Shown here in pieces: positions 7,320 to 16,234 of a stretch of DNA of 64,000 nt (its first letter is position 1; each line of letters opens with the position of its first letter). The stretch comes from Rhizobiales bacterium 64-17 (GTDB lineage Bacteria; Pseudomonadota; Alphaproteobacteria; Rhizobiales; Xanthobacteraceae), in assembly GCA_001899285.1 (NCBI GenBank), contig MKWA01000009.1:1-64000 (forward strand), read 5' to 3'. The translations under genes were made by a program, and so were the position numbers. The notes below the pieces were generated by a model. It was not told where the DNA came from. It ran no database searches and worked only from the letters and a program-made list of their open reading frames with translations.

Positions 7320-8303
7320 ATGCCGATCAAGCCGCCGGTCTTCGATCCGCCGTTCAACATCGTCCGCGCCAGCCATGTCTCGTTCGGCTCGCGCGACATC
7401 GGCCGCACCCGCGCCTTCTATGTGGATTGCCTCGGCTATATCGTCACCGCCGAAACGCCGGACGCTCTCTATCTGCGCGCCGTCGAGGAGCGCGGGCACC
7501 ATTCGATCCGGCTCCTGAAATCCGGCGAGCCATGCGTGCATCGGCTCGGCTTCAAGGTGGCGAGCGAGGAGGACCTCGACCGCGCCGCCCGCTGGTTCAA
7601 CCAGCGCGGGCTGCCGGCCGCGTTCGAGACGGTGCCCTATCAGGGCCGCACCTTGCGCGCGTCCGACCCGCTCGGCATGCCGCTCGAATTCTATGCCAGC
7701 ATGGACAAGGCCGAGTGCCTGATCCGCCGTTACGCCGAATATCGCGGCGCGCGCATCCAGCGCATCGACCACATCAACTGCTTCACACCGGACGTGCAGG
7801 CGTCCTACGACTTCTATACCTCGCTCGGCTTCCGCCTGACCGAATACACGGAGACCGACGGCGACGACCCGAAACTCTGGGCGGTGTGGATGCACCGCAA
7901 GGGCAATGTCCACGACCTTGCGTTCACCAACGGGCGCGGCCCGCGCCTGCACCATATCGGCGTCTGGACCGCCTCCGCGCTCGACATCCTGCACATCTGC
8001 GACGTGATGGCGTCGTCCGGCTTCCTTGCCAATATGGAGCGCGGACCGGGACGGCACGGCATTTCCAATGCATTCTTCCTCTACTGCCGCGATCCCGACA
8101 ATCACCGTGTGGAGCTGTTCACCTCGGACTACCTCACGGTCGATCCCGATCTCGAACCGCTGCGCTGGTCGCTGCGCGATCCGCAGCGCCAGACCTTGTG
8201 GGGCCAGCCGGCGCCCAAGACCTGGTTCGAGGAAGGCTCGCAGTTCGTCGACGTCCCCCTGCGCGAGCCGGTACTGGAGGCGCAGCCGATCGTCGCGCGT
8301 TGA
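7320..8303 (+). CDS. hpaD: 3,4-dihydroxyphenylacetate 2,3-dioxygenase (type I extradiol)
   Basis: A 327-residue two-domain vicinal-oxygen-chelate enzyme resembling the Brevibacterium/Arthrobacter homoprotocatechuate 2,3-dioxygenases. The metal triad is recognisable as His151 (RIDHINCF), His212 (RLHHIGV) and Glu265 (NHRVELF). The conserved acid-base histidine is His198 (GNVHDLAF) and the conserved tyrosine is Tyr255 (FFLYCRDPDNH). These match the enzymes cleaving 3,4-dihydroxyphenylacetate next to the ring hydroxyls. It follows hpaF closely. The remaining hpa genes (hpaE, hpaH, hpaI) are not in the window, so the physiological substrate could be a related catechol. Confidence 0.85.
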   Translation: MPIKPPVFDPPFNIVRASHVSFGSRDIGRTRAFYVDCLGYIVTAETPDALYLRAVEERGHHSIRLLKSGEPCVHRLGFKVASEEDLDRAARWFNQRGLPAAFETVPYQGRTLRASDPLGMPLEFYASMDKAECLIRRYAEYRGARIQRIDHINCFTPDVQASYDFYTSLGFRLTEYTETDGDDPKLWAVWMHRKGNVHDLAFTNGRGPRLHHIGVWTASALDILHICDVMASSGFLANMERGPGRHGISNAFFLYCRDPDNHRVELFTSDYLTVDPDLEPLRWSLRDPQRQTLWGQPAPKTWFEEGSQFVDVPLREPVLEAQPIVAR

Positions 8304-8377
8304 TATCGCGTGGGCTTGACCGTCAACGTCCCGAACGCTCTTAGTGCGGCGACCGCTCCAGGGATAGCCAGGCCGCC

Positions 8378-9283
8378 ATGAAATCCATCTTCATCGATTG
8401 CAATCAGCAACTCGCGCCGCTGTGGCCGCGCGTGCATGGCGCCGGCGACCCGCCGATCCATGTCAACACCGCGCCCTATGTCACCGCCGAGTTGCCGCAA
8501 CTGATCGCCGGCTACGATGTCGCGCTCGACGATCACTCCTATATGCCGACCGAACTGGTGGCCCAGTGCCCGCAACTCAAGCACATCGTGTTCCTCGGCA
8601 CCGGCGCGGCGAGCTACATGAACATCGCCGAGCTGAAGGAGCGCGGCGTCACGGTGCACATCATCAAGGGCTATGGTGATACGGCCGTCGCCGAGCACAC
8701 CATCGCGCTGATATTCGCCTGCGCGCGCGACATCGCCCGGATGGACCGCGATTTGCGCCGCGGCCACTGGCAGCCGCTCGAAGGCGCGCAACTCCTTGGC
8801 AAGACCTTGGGCGTGATCGGCCTCGGCGGGATCGGCGCCGAGGTGGCGCGCATCGGAGCCGGCATTGGCATGAAGGTCATCGGCTGGAACCGGACGCCGC
8901 GGCCGGACATCCCCGTTGAGCAAGTCGCGCTCGACGATCTGCTCGCCCGCGCCGATGTGATCTCGATCAACCTCGTCCTCGGCGACGAGACGCGGGGCTT
9001 CCTTGGCCGCGAACGGATCGCGAAAATGAAGCCCGGCGTGATCATCGTGAACACCGCCCGCGGCGCGCTGATCGACGAAGCCGCGCTGCTCGATGGGCTA
9101 CGCACTGGGCCGATCCGCCATGCGGGCCTCGACGTGTTTCATCAGGAGCCGCTCGCCGCGGACCATCCCCTCACCCGCATGGACAATGTGACGCTGTCGG
9201 CCCACGCCGCGTTCCGCACGCCGGAAGCGTCGATGACGCTGCTGCGCCGCGCCATCGATATCGTCAAAAGTCTGCCACGCTGA
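8378..9283 (+). CDS. D-2-hydroxyacid dehydrogenase (NAD-dependent)
   Basis: A 301-residue D-isomer-specific 2-hydroxyacid dehydrogenase. Rossmann motif GVIGLGGIGAEVARIG (about 148-163), catalytic arginine in VNTARGALIDE, glutamate in LDVFHQEPL, and histidine in SAHAAFRTPEAS replacing the usual HxG/A context. Substrate is unknown: family members act on D-lactate, glyoxylate, hydroxypyruvate or phosphoglycerate. It follows hpaD by 74 bp in the same direction, so it may be co-transcribed and reduce a 2-oxo acid, but this is inference. Confidence 0.88.
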   Translation: MKSIFIDCNQQLAPLWPRVHGAGDPPIHVNTAPYVTAELPQLIAGYDVALDDHSYMPTELVAQCPQLKHIVFLGTGAASYMNIAELKERGVTVHIIKGYGDTAVAEHTIALIFACARDIARMDRDLRRGHWQPLEGAQLLGKTLGVIGLGGIGAEVARIGAGIGMKVIGWNRTPRPDIPVEQVALDDLLARADVISINLVLGDETRGFLGRERIAKMKPGVIIVNTARGALIDEAALLDGLRTGPIRHAGLDVFHQEPLAADHPLTRMDNVTLSAHAAFRTPEASMTLLRRAIDIVKSLPR

Positions 9284-9367
9284 TCGATTCGCCGCAGTTG
9301 CGGCACGCCGCGATCCTCGCCAGAATATCGGCTATAAAAATACACACGTCCTGGGGAGGACGCTGCA

Positions 9368-10225
9368 GTGAAGCCGGCGCGGTTCGCCTATGTGAGGGCG
9401 GCTTCGGTTGATGATGCTATCGCGTTGCTCGGCACGCATGGCGACGGCGCGCGGCTCCTGGCCGGCGGGCAGAGCCTCGTCGCCACGCTCAACATGCGGC
9501 TGTCGGCGCCGGACCTGCTGATCGACATCAACGGCATTGCCGGCCTCAGCGACATTCGTCTCAACGGCAATACCGTCGAAATCGGCGCGCTGGCGCGTCA
9601 CGCGCAGGTCGAGCGCTCCGAGGTGGTCGCGCGGCACGCGCCGCTGATCGCGCAGGCGATGCCGTTCATTGCCCATCCGGCGATCCGCAACCGCGGCACC
9701 GTCGGCGGCTCGATCGCGCTGGCCGATCCCGCCGCGGAATTGCCCGCCTGTGTGCTGGCGCTCGGCGGCATCTTGCAGATCGCCGGGCCGGATGGGCGCC
9801 GCAGTGTCGCGGCCGACGACTTCTTCACCGGGCTGTTTGAGACGGCGCTCGGTCCGCAGGACATGCTCACCGGCGTGCATCTGCCGGCGGCGAGCCCCGA
9901 CCGCCGCTACGGCTTTGCCGAGCTAGCGCGCCGGCACGGCGACTACGCCATTGCCGGACTGGCGGCGGCCGCGCGCGTGCAGCACGACGTCTGGCACGAC
10001 GTGCGGCTGACGTTCTTCGGTGTCGCCGACCGGCCGCTGCGCGCCACCGCTGCCGAACGGGCGCTGACTGGGCATCTGCTTGATGAACAGCACATCGATG
10101 CCGCCGTGGCGGCACTCGATCTGCCCTTCACCAGCGACGTGCAGGCCGACGCCGCGACGCGCCGCCATCTCGCCGGCGTTCTGCTGCGCCGCGTCGTCAG
10201 CCAGATGATGGAGAATAAGGCATGA
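9368..10225 (+). CDS. molybdenum hydroxylase FAD-binding subunit (CoxM-like)
   Basis: A 285-residue FAD-binding medium subunit of the xanthine dehydrogenase/CO dehydrogenase family. FAD-binding motifs are LLAGGQSLVATLNMR (residues 34-48) and RNRGTVGGSIALADPAAELP (near 107-126). The C-terminal CO-dehydrogenase flavoprotein domain follows. The start is GTG at 9368, with a strong GGGGAGGA ribosome binding site at 9353-9360. Its stop overlaps the start of the 2Fe-2S subunit (ATGA), so the three subunit genes are translationally coupled. Confidence 0.92.
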   Translation: MKPARFAYVRAASVDDAIALLGTHGDGARLLAGGQSLVATLNMRLSAPDLLIDINGIAGLSDIRLNGNTVEIGALARHAQVERSEVVARHAPLIAQAMPFIAHPAIRNRGTVGGSIALADPAAELPACVLALGGILQIAGPDGRRSVAADDFFTGLFETALGPQDMLTGVHLPAASPDRRYGFAELARRHGDYAIAGLAAAARVQHDVWHDVRLTFFGVADRPLRATAAERALTGHLLDEQHIDAAVAALDLPFTSDVQADAATRRHLAGVLLRRVVSQMMENKA

Positions 10226-10719
10226 GCGACGACCAGCTCGACATCGTGCTGACCGTCAACGGCGAGCCAGTGAACGAGCGCGTCGCCGCGCGCACCACGC
10301 TGGTCGATTTCCTGCGCGAGACATTACACCTCACCGGCAGCCATGTCGGCTGCGAACACGGCGTCTGCGGCGCCTGCACCGTACGGGTCAACGGCGAGAT
10401 CGTGCGCGGCTGCCTGATGCTCGCCGTGCAGTGCGACAGCGCGACGGTCGAGACCATCGAAGGCGTCTCCGACAGCGGCGCGGTCGCGGATTTGCAGGAT
10501 GCGTTCGTACGCCGCAACGCGTTGCAATGCGGGTTCTGCACGCCCGGCATGATCCTCACCGCGCAGGAATTGCTGGACAAGGCCACCGCGCCACTCAGCC
10601 GCGACGCAATCCGCGAACATCTGTCCGGCAATTACTGCCGCTGCACCGGCTACCATGCCATCGTCGATGCGGTGGAGAGCGTCGCACAAGATCGCGAACG
10701 TGCGCGGGGGCGCTCATGA
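10222..10719 (+). CDS. molybdenum hydroxylase 2Fe-2S subunit (CoxS-like)
   Basis: A 165-residue electron-transfer subunit with two [2Fe-2S] clusters. The plant-ferredoxin-type cluster uses CEHGVCGACTV plus the downstream RGCLMLAV cysteine; the C-terminal helical cluster uses QCGFCTPGM and NYCRCTGY. All eight cysteines are present, so the subunit looks functional. It overlaps both neighbours by 4 bp. It passes electrons from the Mo active site in the large subunit to FAD in the medium subunit. Confidence 0.95.
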   Translation: MSDDQLDIVLTVNGEPVNERVAARTTLVDFLRETLHLTGSHVGCEHGVCGACTVRVNGEIVRGCLMLAVQCDSATVETIEGVSDSGAVADLQDAFVRRNALQCGFCTPGMILTAQELLDKATAPLSRDAIREHLSGNYCRCTGYHAIVDAVESVAQDRERARGRS

Positions 10720-13124
10720 AAATCGTCGCCGACTCTCCGCCGGCCCTGTCCGCGCTCGACCGGCCGAATTCTTATATCGGCCGCGCAGTGCCGCGCCCCA
10801 ATCTCGGCCGGCTGGTGCAGGGGCGCGGGCACTACGTCAGCGACGTGATGTTGCCGCGCATGGGCTACGCCGCCTTCGCCCGCTCGCCGCATGCGCATGC
10901 GCGCATTGTCGGAATCGATACCGCTGCCGCGAAGCGCGCGCCCGGCGTCATCGCCGTGGTCACGGGTGCCGAACTCGCGACCGTCATCACGCCGTGGGTC
11001 GGCGTGCTGACGCATCTCAAGGGGCTCAAATCCGCGCCGCAGCACGCCATCGCCATCGACCGCGCCTGCTGGCAGGGCGAAGCGGTGTGCGCGGTGGTCG
11101 CCCGCACCCGCGCCGAAGCGGAAGACGCGGTCGAGTTGCTACAGATCGACTACGAGGAATTGCCCGTCGTCGTCGATCCGGAAACCGCGCTCGATCCGAC
11201 GACGCCCGTGATCCACGAAAGCCTCGGCGACAACCTCACCTTCGAGCGCACGCTCGATGCCGGCGCGGTGGACAAGGCGTTCGCGGAATCCGACGCGGTA
11301 GTCGAGACCACCTTCCTGTTCGGCCGCCACACCGGCGTCACCAACGAGCCGCGCGCCATCGTCGCCGACTGGAATCCGGGCGAGCAGCGGCTCACCGTCT
11401 ATCAGGCGACGCAGGCGCCGCACATGCTGCAGAACCTGATGGCGAAGCATCTCGGCCTTGCCGAGCAACAGGTGCGCGTGCTGACCAAGGATGTCGGTGG
11501 ATCGTTCGGCATCAAGGTGCACACCTATGCCGACGAGATGGCGATCGCGGCGCTGTCGAAGATGCTCAAGCGGCCGGTGAAGTTCGTCGCCGACCGGATC
11601 GAAAGCTTCGTCACCGACATCCATGCGCGCGACCATCGCGTCAGGGCGCGCATCGGCGTCAATACCGACGGCACCATCACCGCGTTCGAGATCGACGATC
11701 TCACCGGCATCGGCCCCTACTCCGTCTATCCGCGCACCAGCGGCATCGAGGCCAATCAGGTCGTGAGCCTGGTCGGCGGCCCCTATACCTGTCCGAACTA
11801 TCGCGCCCGCGCGCGTGTCGTGTTCCAGAATAAAAACGTGATGTGCCAGTACCGCGCCGTCGGCCATCCGATCGCCGTCGCGGTGACGGAGGGGCTGGTC
11901 GATCTCGCCGCGGCGAAGATCGGCATGGACCCGCTAGAAATCCGCCGCCGTAACCTGATCGCCGACGACGGCTATCCGACGCAATCGCCGAGCGGCCTGA
12001 AATTTGAACTGCTCTCGCATCACGCGGCGCTGGCGCAACTCGACACGCTGATGAACTACGCGGCGTTGCGCGCCGAGCAGCAGGAGATGCGCAAACGCGG
12101 CATCTATCGCGGCATCGGCTTTGCGTCCTTCATCGAAGTGACCAATCCGTCCGCGGCGTTCTACGGCGTTGGCGGCGCGCGCATCACCTCGATGGACGGC
12201 GCGACGCTCAAGCTCGACGCGCAGGGCAACGTCTCCGTGCATTCCGGCGTCAGCGAACAGGGCCAGGGCACCGACGCCATGCTGGCGCAGGTGGTCGCGT
12301 CCGCGTTCGGCGTGCCGATCGAGCGCATCCGCGTCGTCACCGGCGACACCGACAACACGCCTTATGGCGGCGGCACCTGGGCCTCGCGCGCGGCCGGCAT
12401 CGGCGGCGAAGCCGCATGGCAGGCCGGCAAGGCGCTGCGGCAGAACGTGCTCGCGGTCGCCGGGTCGATCCTGCAAGCGAAGCCGGACGATCTCGACATT
12501 GCCAACGGCCTCGTCATCGACAAGGGCACGACCACCGAGCGGCTCACGCTCGAGGAACTGGCGCGCGTCGCCTATTTCCGGCCGGACACGCTGCCGCCCG
12601 GCTTTCAAGCGGAGCTGGCGGTGACGCGCCACTACGTGCCGCAGAAGTGGCCGTTCGCCTTCACCAACGGTATCCAGGCGAGCTATCTCGAGGTCGATAT
12701 CGAGACCGGCTTCGTCACCTTGCTCAAGCATTGGTGCGTCGAGGACTGCGGCACCATCATCAACCCGCAACTGGTCAACGAGCAGATCCGCGGCGGCGTG
12801 GTGCAAGGCATCGGTGCAGCGTTGTTCGAGCACTGCATATACGACGAACGCGGGCAACTCGTGAACGGCAACATGGCCGACTATCTGGTGCCGATGGCCG
12901 GCGAGATGCCGGACATCGACATCGGCCATGTGGTCTCGCCCACCGCCGACAGCGAACTCGGCGCCAAGGGCGCGGGCGAAGCCGGCACTGCCGGCGCGCC
13001 GGCCGCGGTGATGAACGCGATCAACGACGCGCTGCGTCCGCTCGGCGCGGCCCCGCTGACCGACATGCCGTTCACGCCCGGCAAGGTTTTGCGCGCGCTG
13101 GGCAGGATTGCGGACACGCCGTAG
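10716..13124 (+). CDS. molybdopterin-binding large subunit, xanthine dehydrogenase family
   Basis: An 802-residue catalytic subunit. The ATG at 10716 overlaps the small-subunit stop (ATGA) and begins MKIVADSPPALSAL; conserved sequence starts at IGRAVPRPNLGRLVQGRGHYVSD. The molybdopterin-site motif GGSFGIKVHTYADEMAIAAL and the C-terminal GAKGAGEAGTAGAP with the catalytic glutamate are clear. The active-site loop reads CQYRAVGHP where form I CO dehydrogenase has AYRCSFR and form II AYRGAGR, so it lacks the CO-oxidising cysteine. It is best called a hydroxylase or dehydrogenase of an unknown, probably aromatic or heterocyclic, substrate. Confidence 0.92.
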   Translation: MKIVADSPPALSALDRPNSYIGRAVPRPNLGRLVQGRGHYVSDVMLPRMGYAAFARSPHAHARIVGIDTAAAKRAPGVIAVVTGAELATVITPWVGVLTHLKGLKSAPQHAIAIDRACWQGEAVCAVVARTRAEAEDAVELLQIDYEELPVVVDPETALDPTTPVIHESLGDNLTFERTLDAGAVDKAFAESDAVVETTFLFGRHTGVTNEPRAIVADWNPGEQRLTVYQATQAPHMLQNLMAKHLGLAEQQVRVLTKDVGGSFGIKVHTYADEMAIAALSKMLKRPVKFVADRIESFVTDIHARDHRVRARIGVNTDGTITAFEIDDLTGIGPYSVYPRTSGIEANQVVSLVGGPYTCPNYRARARVVFQNKNVMCQYRAVGHPIAVAVTEGLVDLAAAKIGMDPLEIRRRNLIADDGYPTQSPSGLKFELLSHHAALAQLDTLMNYAALRAEQQEMRKRGIYRGIGFASFIEVTNPSAAFYGVGGARITSMDGATLKLDAQGNVSVHSGVSEQGQGTDAMLAQVVASAFGVPIERIRVVTGDTDNTPYGGGTWASRAAGIGGEAAWQAGKALRQNVLAVAGSILQAKPDDLDIANGLVIDKGTTTERLTLEELARVAYFRPDTLPPGFQAELAVTRHYVPQKWPFAFTNGIQASYLEVDIETGFVTLLKHWCVEDCGTIINPQLVNEQIRGGVVQGIGAALFEHCIYDERGQLVNGNMADYLVPMAGEMPDIDIGHVVSPTADSELGAKGAGEAGTAGAPAAVMNAINDALRPLGAAPLTDMPFTPGKVLRALGRIADTP

Positions 13125-13190
13125 ACGCCGCCCTGCCCCCGCGCCACAATCCGTCTGCGACCAGTCAACAAGAAACGTGGAGGACTCCCG

Positions 13191-14144
13191 ATGGAGATCA
13201 AGGTCGGTGCGCAGGCGATCGCCGAGGCCAGCAAAAAACTCAGCAACTGGGGCCGCTGGGGCAAGGACGACCACATCGGCACGCTCAACCATGTGCAGCC
13301 GGAGCACATCGTCGCCGCGTCGAAGCTGATCCGCACCGGCCGCGCGTTCGCCATGGGCATTCCACTCGACCGCGAAGGGCCGCAAAACGGCCTGTTCGGC
13401 GGCCGCTTCAATCCGATCCATCAAATGCTGGCAACCGGCACAGACGCCGTGGCCGGCCAGCAGGACTGGAACAAGATCCGCTACGCCGACGACACGCTGA
13501 ACCTCTGCGTGCAGGGCGCGACCCATTGGGACGCGCTCGGCCACGTTTTCTACGAGGACAAGGCCTATAACGGCCACGATGCCAAGCTGATCGACTCGCG
13601 CGGCCTCTCGGTGCTCGGCATCGAGCATTCGCGAAGCAAGATGACCGGCCGCGGCGTGCTGCTCGACATCGCCCGCTTCCGCGGCGTGCCGTGGCTCAAG
13701 GATGGCGAAGGCATCGGCAACGACGAACTCGACGCCTGCGCCAGGAAACAGGGCGTCAGCATCGGCCGCGGCGATTTCGTCATTATCCGCACCGGGCAGA
13801 TGGAGCGCTGCCTCGCCGAGAAACAGTGGGGCGGCTATGCCGGCGGCGACGCGCCCGGCGTGAAGTTCGAGAACTGCTACTGGTGCCAGGACAAGGAACT
13901 GGCCGCGATCTGCTCCGACACCTGGGGCGTCGAGGTGCGGCCGAACGAGACCACCGAGGCGAACCAGCCGTGGCACTGGGTGGTCATTCCCGCCATGGGC
14001 CTGTGCATGGGCGAGATGTTCTATGTGAAGGAGCTGGCGGAAGACTGCGCCAAGGACGGCGTCTACGAGTTTTTCTTCTGCGGCCCGCCGCTGATCATCA
14101 CCGGCGGCACTGGCTCTCCGATCAATCCGCAAGCCATCAAATAA
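13191..14144 (+). CDS. cyclase family protein (kynurenine formamidase fold)
   Basis: A 317-residue metal-dependent hydrolase of the cyclase/KynB superfamily. The metal-binding motif appears as GATHWDALGHVFYE, the counterpart of HxGTHxDxPxH, and conserved downstream segments include GRGVLLDIARFRG and FVIIRTGQME. It is the long, N-terminally extended form. It lies 66 bp behind the Mo-hydroxylase large subunit on the same strand and ends at a strong terminator, so it probably closes that operon. A ring- or amide-opening hydrolysis after hydroxylation of a heterocycle would fit, but this is inference. Confidence 0.85.
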   Translation: MEIKVGAQAIAEASKKLSNWGRWGKDDHIGTLNHVQPEHIVAASKLIRTGRAFAMGIPLDREGPQNGLFGGRFNPIHQMLATGTDAVAGQQDWNKIRYADDTLNLCVQGATHWDALGHVFYEDKAYNGHDAKLIDSRGLSVLGIEHSRSKMTGRGVLLDIARFRGVPWLKDGEGIGNDELDACARKQGVSIGRGDFVIIRTGQMERCLAEKQWGGYAGGDAPGVKFENCYWCQDKELAAICSDTWGVEVRPNETTEANQPWHWVVIPAMGLCMGEMFYVKELAEDCAKDGVYEFFFCGPPLIITGGTGSPINPQAIK

Positions 14145-14190
14145 AGTCAAACAGGCGGCCTTTCGACGCCGCCGGCTTTTCGGCTATGAG

Positions 14191-14220
14191 GGGTCGCGGG
14201 TTCAAGCTCGCGACCCTTTT
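14191..14220 (+). terminator. intrinsic terminator after cyclase gene
   Basis: Stem GGGTCGCGGG (14191-14200) pairs with CTCGCGACCC (14207-14216) through ten positions including one G-U, with the loop TTCAAG, and is followed by TTTT (14217-14220). It ends the Mo-hydroxylase/cyclase transcript 16 bp before the SDR gene. Confidence 0.75.
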
Positions 14221-14235
14221 CATGACGAGTCACCC

Positions 14236-15009
14236 ATGGTTACACCCGCGCTGCCCGCCACACCTTCGTTCCGCCTCGACGGCAAGCGCGCGCTGATCAC
14301 CGGCGGCGGACGCGGCATCGGCCTCGCTGCCGCCAGCGCGCTTGCGGAAGCCGGCGCGCATGTGACGCTGGCCGGGCGCAATGTCGATGATCTCGAAGAT
14401 GCGTCGCTGGCGCTCTGCCATCGCGGCGCGGTTTGCGCGACCCTGCCGCTCGACATCCGCGACACCGCCGCGATGCGCGCGGCGCTCGCAGCACTCGCGC
14501 CGTTCGACATCCTCGTCAACAATGCCGGCGCCAACCGGCCCGGCCCGTTTCTCGACGCCGGCGAGGACGATTTCGATTTCGTCATGTCGCTGAATGTGCG
14601 CGCGGCGTTCTTCATCGCGCAGACGGTGGCACGCCGGATGATCGACACCAGCCGCCGCGGCAGCATCATCAACCTGTCGTCGCAACTCGGGCATATCGGC
14701 GCGGCCAACCGCACGATCTACGCCGCCAGCAAGCACGCGGTCGAAGGTCTGACCAAGACCATGGCGATCGACCTCGCGCCACACGGCATCCGCGTCAACG
14801 CGCTGGCGCCGACCTTCATCGAAACGCCGATGACGCGGCCCTATCTCGACGACCCCGCCGTGCGCGCGTCGATCGCCAGCCGCATCAAGCTCGGCCGCGT
14901 CGGCCAGCCCGAAGACCTCACCGGCGCGATCCTGTTTCTGGCGAGCGACGCGTCGGCGCTGATGACCGGCGCCTCGCTGGTGATCGACGGCGGCTGGACC
15001 GCCGGATGA
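14236..15009 (+). CDS. SDR family NAD(P)-dependent oxidoreductase
   Basis: A 257-residue classical short-chain dehydrogenase. Cofactor motif ITGGGRGIGLAAASAL (about 20-35), NNAG (LVNNAGANRPGP), catalytic serine in INLSSQLGHIG, and the YxxxK pair in IYAASKHAVEG. The C-terminus SDASALMTGASLVIDGGW is standard. It resembles 3-oxoacyl-ACP-reductase/gluconate-5-dehydrogenase-like enzymes; the substrate is not predictable. It is convergent with the LLM gene, with 7 bp between stops, and separated from the upstream operon by a terminator. Confidence 0.92.
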   Translation: MVTPALPATPSFRLDGKRALITGGGRGIGLAAASALAEAGAHVTLAGRNVDDLEDASLALCHRGAVCATLPLDIRDTAAMRAALAALAPFDILVNNAGANRPGPFLDAGEDDFDFVMSLNVRAAFFIAQTVARRMIDTSRRGSIINLSSQLGHIGAANRTIYAASKHAVEGLTKTMAIDLAPHGIRVNALAPTFIETPMTRPYLDDPAVRASIASRIKLGRVGQPEDLTGAILFLASDASALMTGASLVIDGGWTAG

Positions 15010-15016
15010 GCGAGCG

Positions 15017-16108
15017 TCAACGCCGGCCGAGTGCCGCGTTGACCTTCGGCATCACCTTTTCGGCCATCAGGATCATCGAACGGCGGCCAAGCTCGCGGTC
15101 GGCCCAGTCCTTGCCGGCATAAAGCAGCGTGCCGAAGTCGCCGACCGTCTGCGCATATTTGATCAGTTCGTCGGCCACCTTGTCCGGCGTGCCGTAAGTG
15201 ATGAGCTGGTCGCACACGGTGTCGAGCGTCACCTCATCGTCCGGCTGGTCGCGGCGCGTCTTGAACAGCTCGATGCGGCCGTTCATCTTCAGCTTCGTGA
15301 ATAACTGGCTGTAGTAATAGCGATACGGCCCGTTCGGGTCGGTCGCATAGGCTTTCGCCGTCTTCTCGTCGTCGGCGACGAAGATACTGCGCGCCACCCG
15401 CCAGTTGGCCGGATCGGCGCGGCGGCCGACACGTTCGCACCCTTCCTTGTATTTCGGCCAGTGACTCTTGACCCATTGCGGCATCAGGAAGTTGGCCGAG
15501 ATCGGATCCCAGCCGCGCGCCGCCGCCTCGGTCACGCCCTTGGAGAACGGCGCGACTGCGGTGACGACGATCGGCGGATGCGGACGTTGCAGCGGCCTGG
15601 CGACGAAGCCCTGCCCCAGTTCTGGAATGAACTGGCGCGCGACGCTGATGTCCCAGAACTTACCCTTGAGATTGTACGGCGGATCGCCGGACCAGATCGC
15701 CAGCACCTGATTGATCGCCTCAAGGGACATCGCGTTGCGGTCGGCGTCGAGATTGCCGAAGATTTCCGCGTCCGACAGCAGGCCGCCGGGACTGATGCCG
15801 AACAGGAACCGGCCGTCGAGCATGTGATCGAGCATCGCGATCTGCGCCGCGACCGCGGCCGGATGCGCGTTCGGCAGGTTGACCGTGCCGGTGCCGAGCT
15901 TGATGGACTTGGTTGCATCGACAAGGCTGGCGATGAACATCGCGCAGGAGGTGATGTTCTCGGCGCGATCGGTGATGTGCTCGCCGACATAACCCTCGGT
16001 GAAGCCGAGTTCGTCGGCGAGGATGAATGCCTCGCGATCCTCGCGCAGCGATTGCCGCCACTCCTTCTCCAGCGGATGGATAGGCATGGTGAAGAAGCCG
16101 AGTTTCAT
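15017..16108 (-). CDS. LLM class flavin-dependent oxidoreductase
   Basis: A 363-residue luciferase-like monooxygenase. It begins MKLGFFTMPIHP and has the typical barrel elements ADELGFTEGYVGEH, IKLGTGTVNLPNAHP and GRFLFGISPGG. The start at 16108 is set by the ribosome binding site CGGAGGAAAC and by family alignment; an in-frame extension to 16141 is unlikely. Such FMNH2/F420-type enzymes oxidise varied small substrates, including alkanesulfonates and heterocycles. It is convergent with the SDR and may share a transcript with the upstream GlcG-like gene. Confidence 0.88.
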   Translation of the reverse strand: MKLGFFTMPIHPLEKEWRQSLREDREAFILADELGFTEGYVGEHITDRAENITSCAMFIASLVDATKSIKLGTGTVNLPNAHPAAVAAQIAMLDHMLDGRFLFGISPGGLLSDAEIFGNLDADRNAMSLEAINQVLAIWSGDPPYNLKGKFWDISVARQFIPELGQGFVARPLQRPHPPIVVTAVAPFSKGVTEAAARGWDPISANFLMPQWVKSHWPKYKEGCERVGRRADPANWRVARSIFVADDEKTAKAYATDPNGPYRYYYSQLFTKLKMNGRIELFKTRRDQPDDEVTLDTVCDQLITYGTPDKVADELIKYAQTVGDFGTLLYAGKDWADRELGRRSMILMAEKVMPKVNAALGRR

Positions 16109-16234
16109 TGTCGAACCGTTTCCTCCGTTGGCGCGAGACAACCTAGCGGCCCGTCCGCCATGGCCAAACCATTATCACAGCGACCGCGACAATTTTCCCG
16201 CAGCGGCCCGCCATGCGGATCGGCCCGTCGCCTG

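Noticed and set aside
9368-13124. Aerobic CO dehydrogenase (coxMSL)
   Set aside because: The subunit order fits, but the large-subunit loop lacks the AYRCSFR cysteine, so it is called only a molybdenum hydroxylase.
11934-14150. Long minus-strand open reading frame opposite the molybdenum hydroxylase and cyclase genes
   Set aside because: It is antisense to two clearly conserved genes and its translation is low-complexity (Arg/His/Asp/Ala), typical of GC-rich shadow frames.
14191-14220. A tRNA T-arm-like stretch (GGGTTCAAG within a hairpin)
   Set aside because: No acceptor, D or anticodon stems can be built around it; the hairpin followed by TTTT is a terminator.
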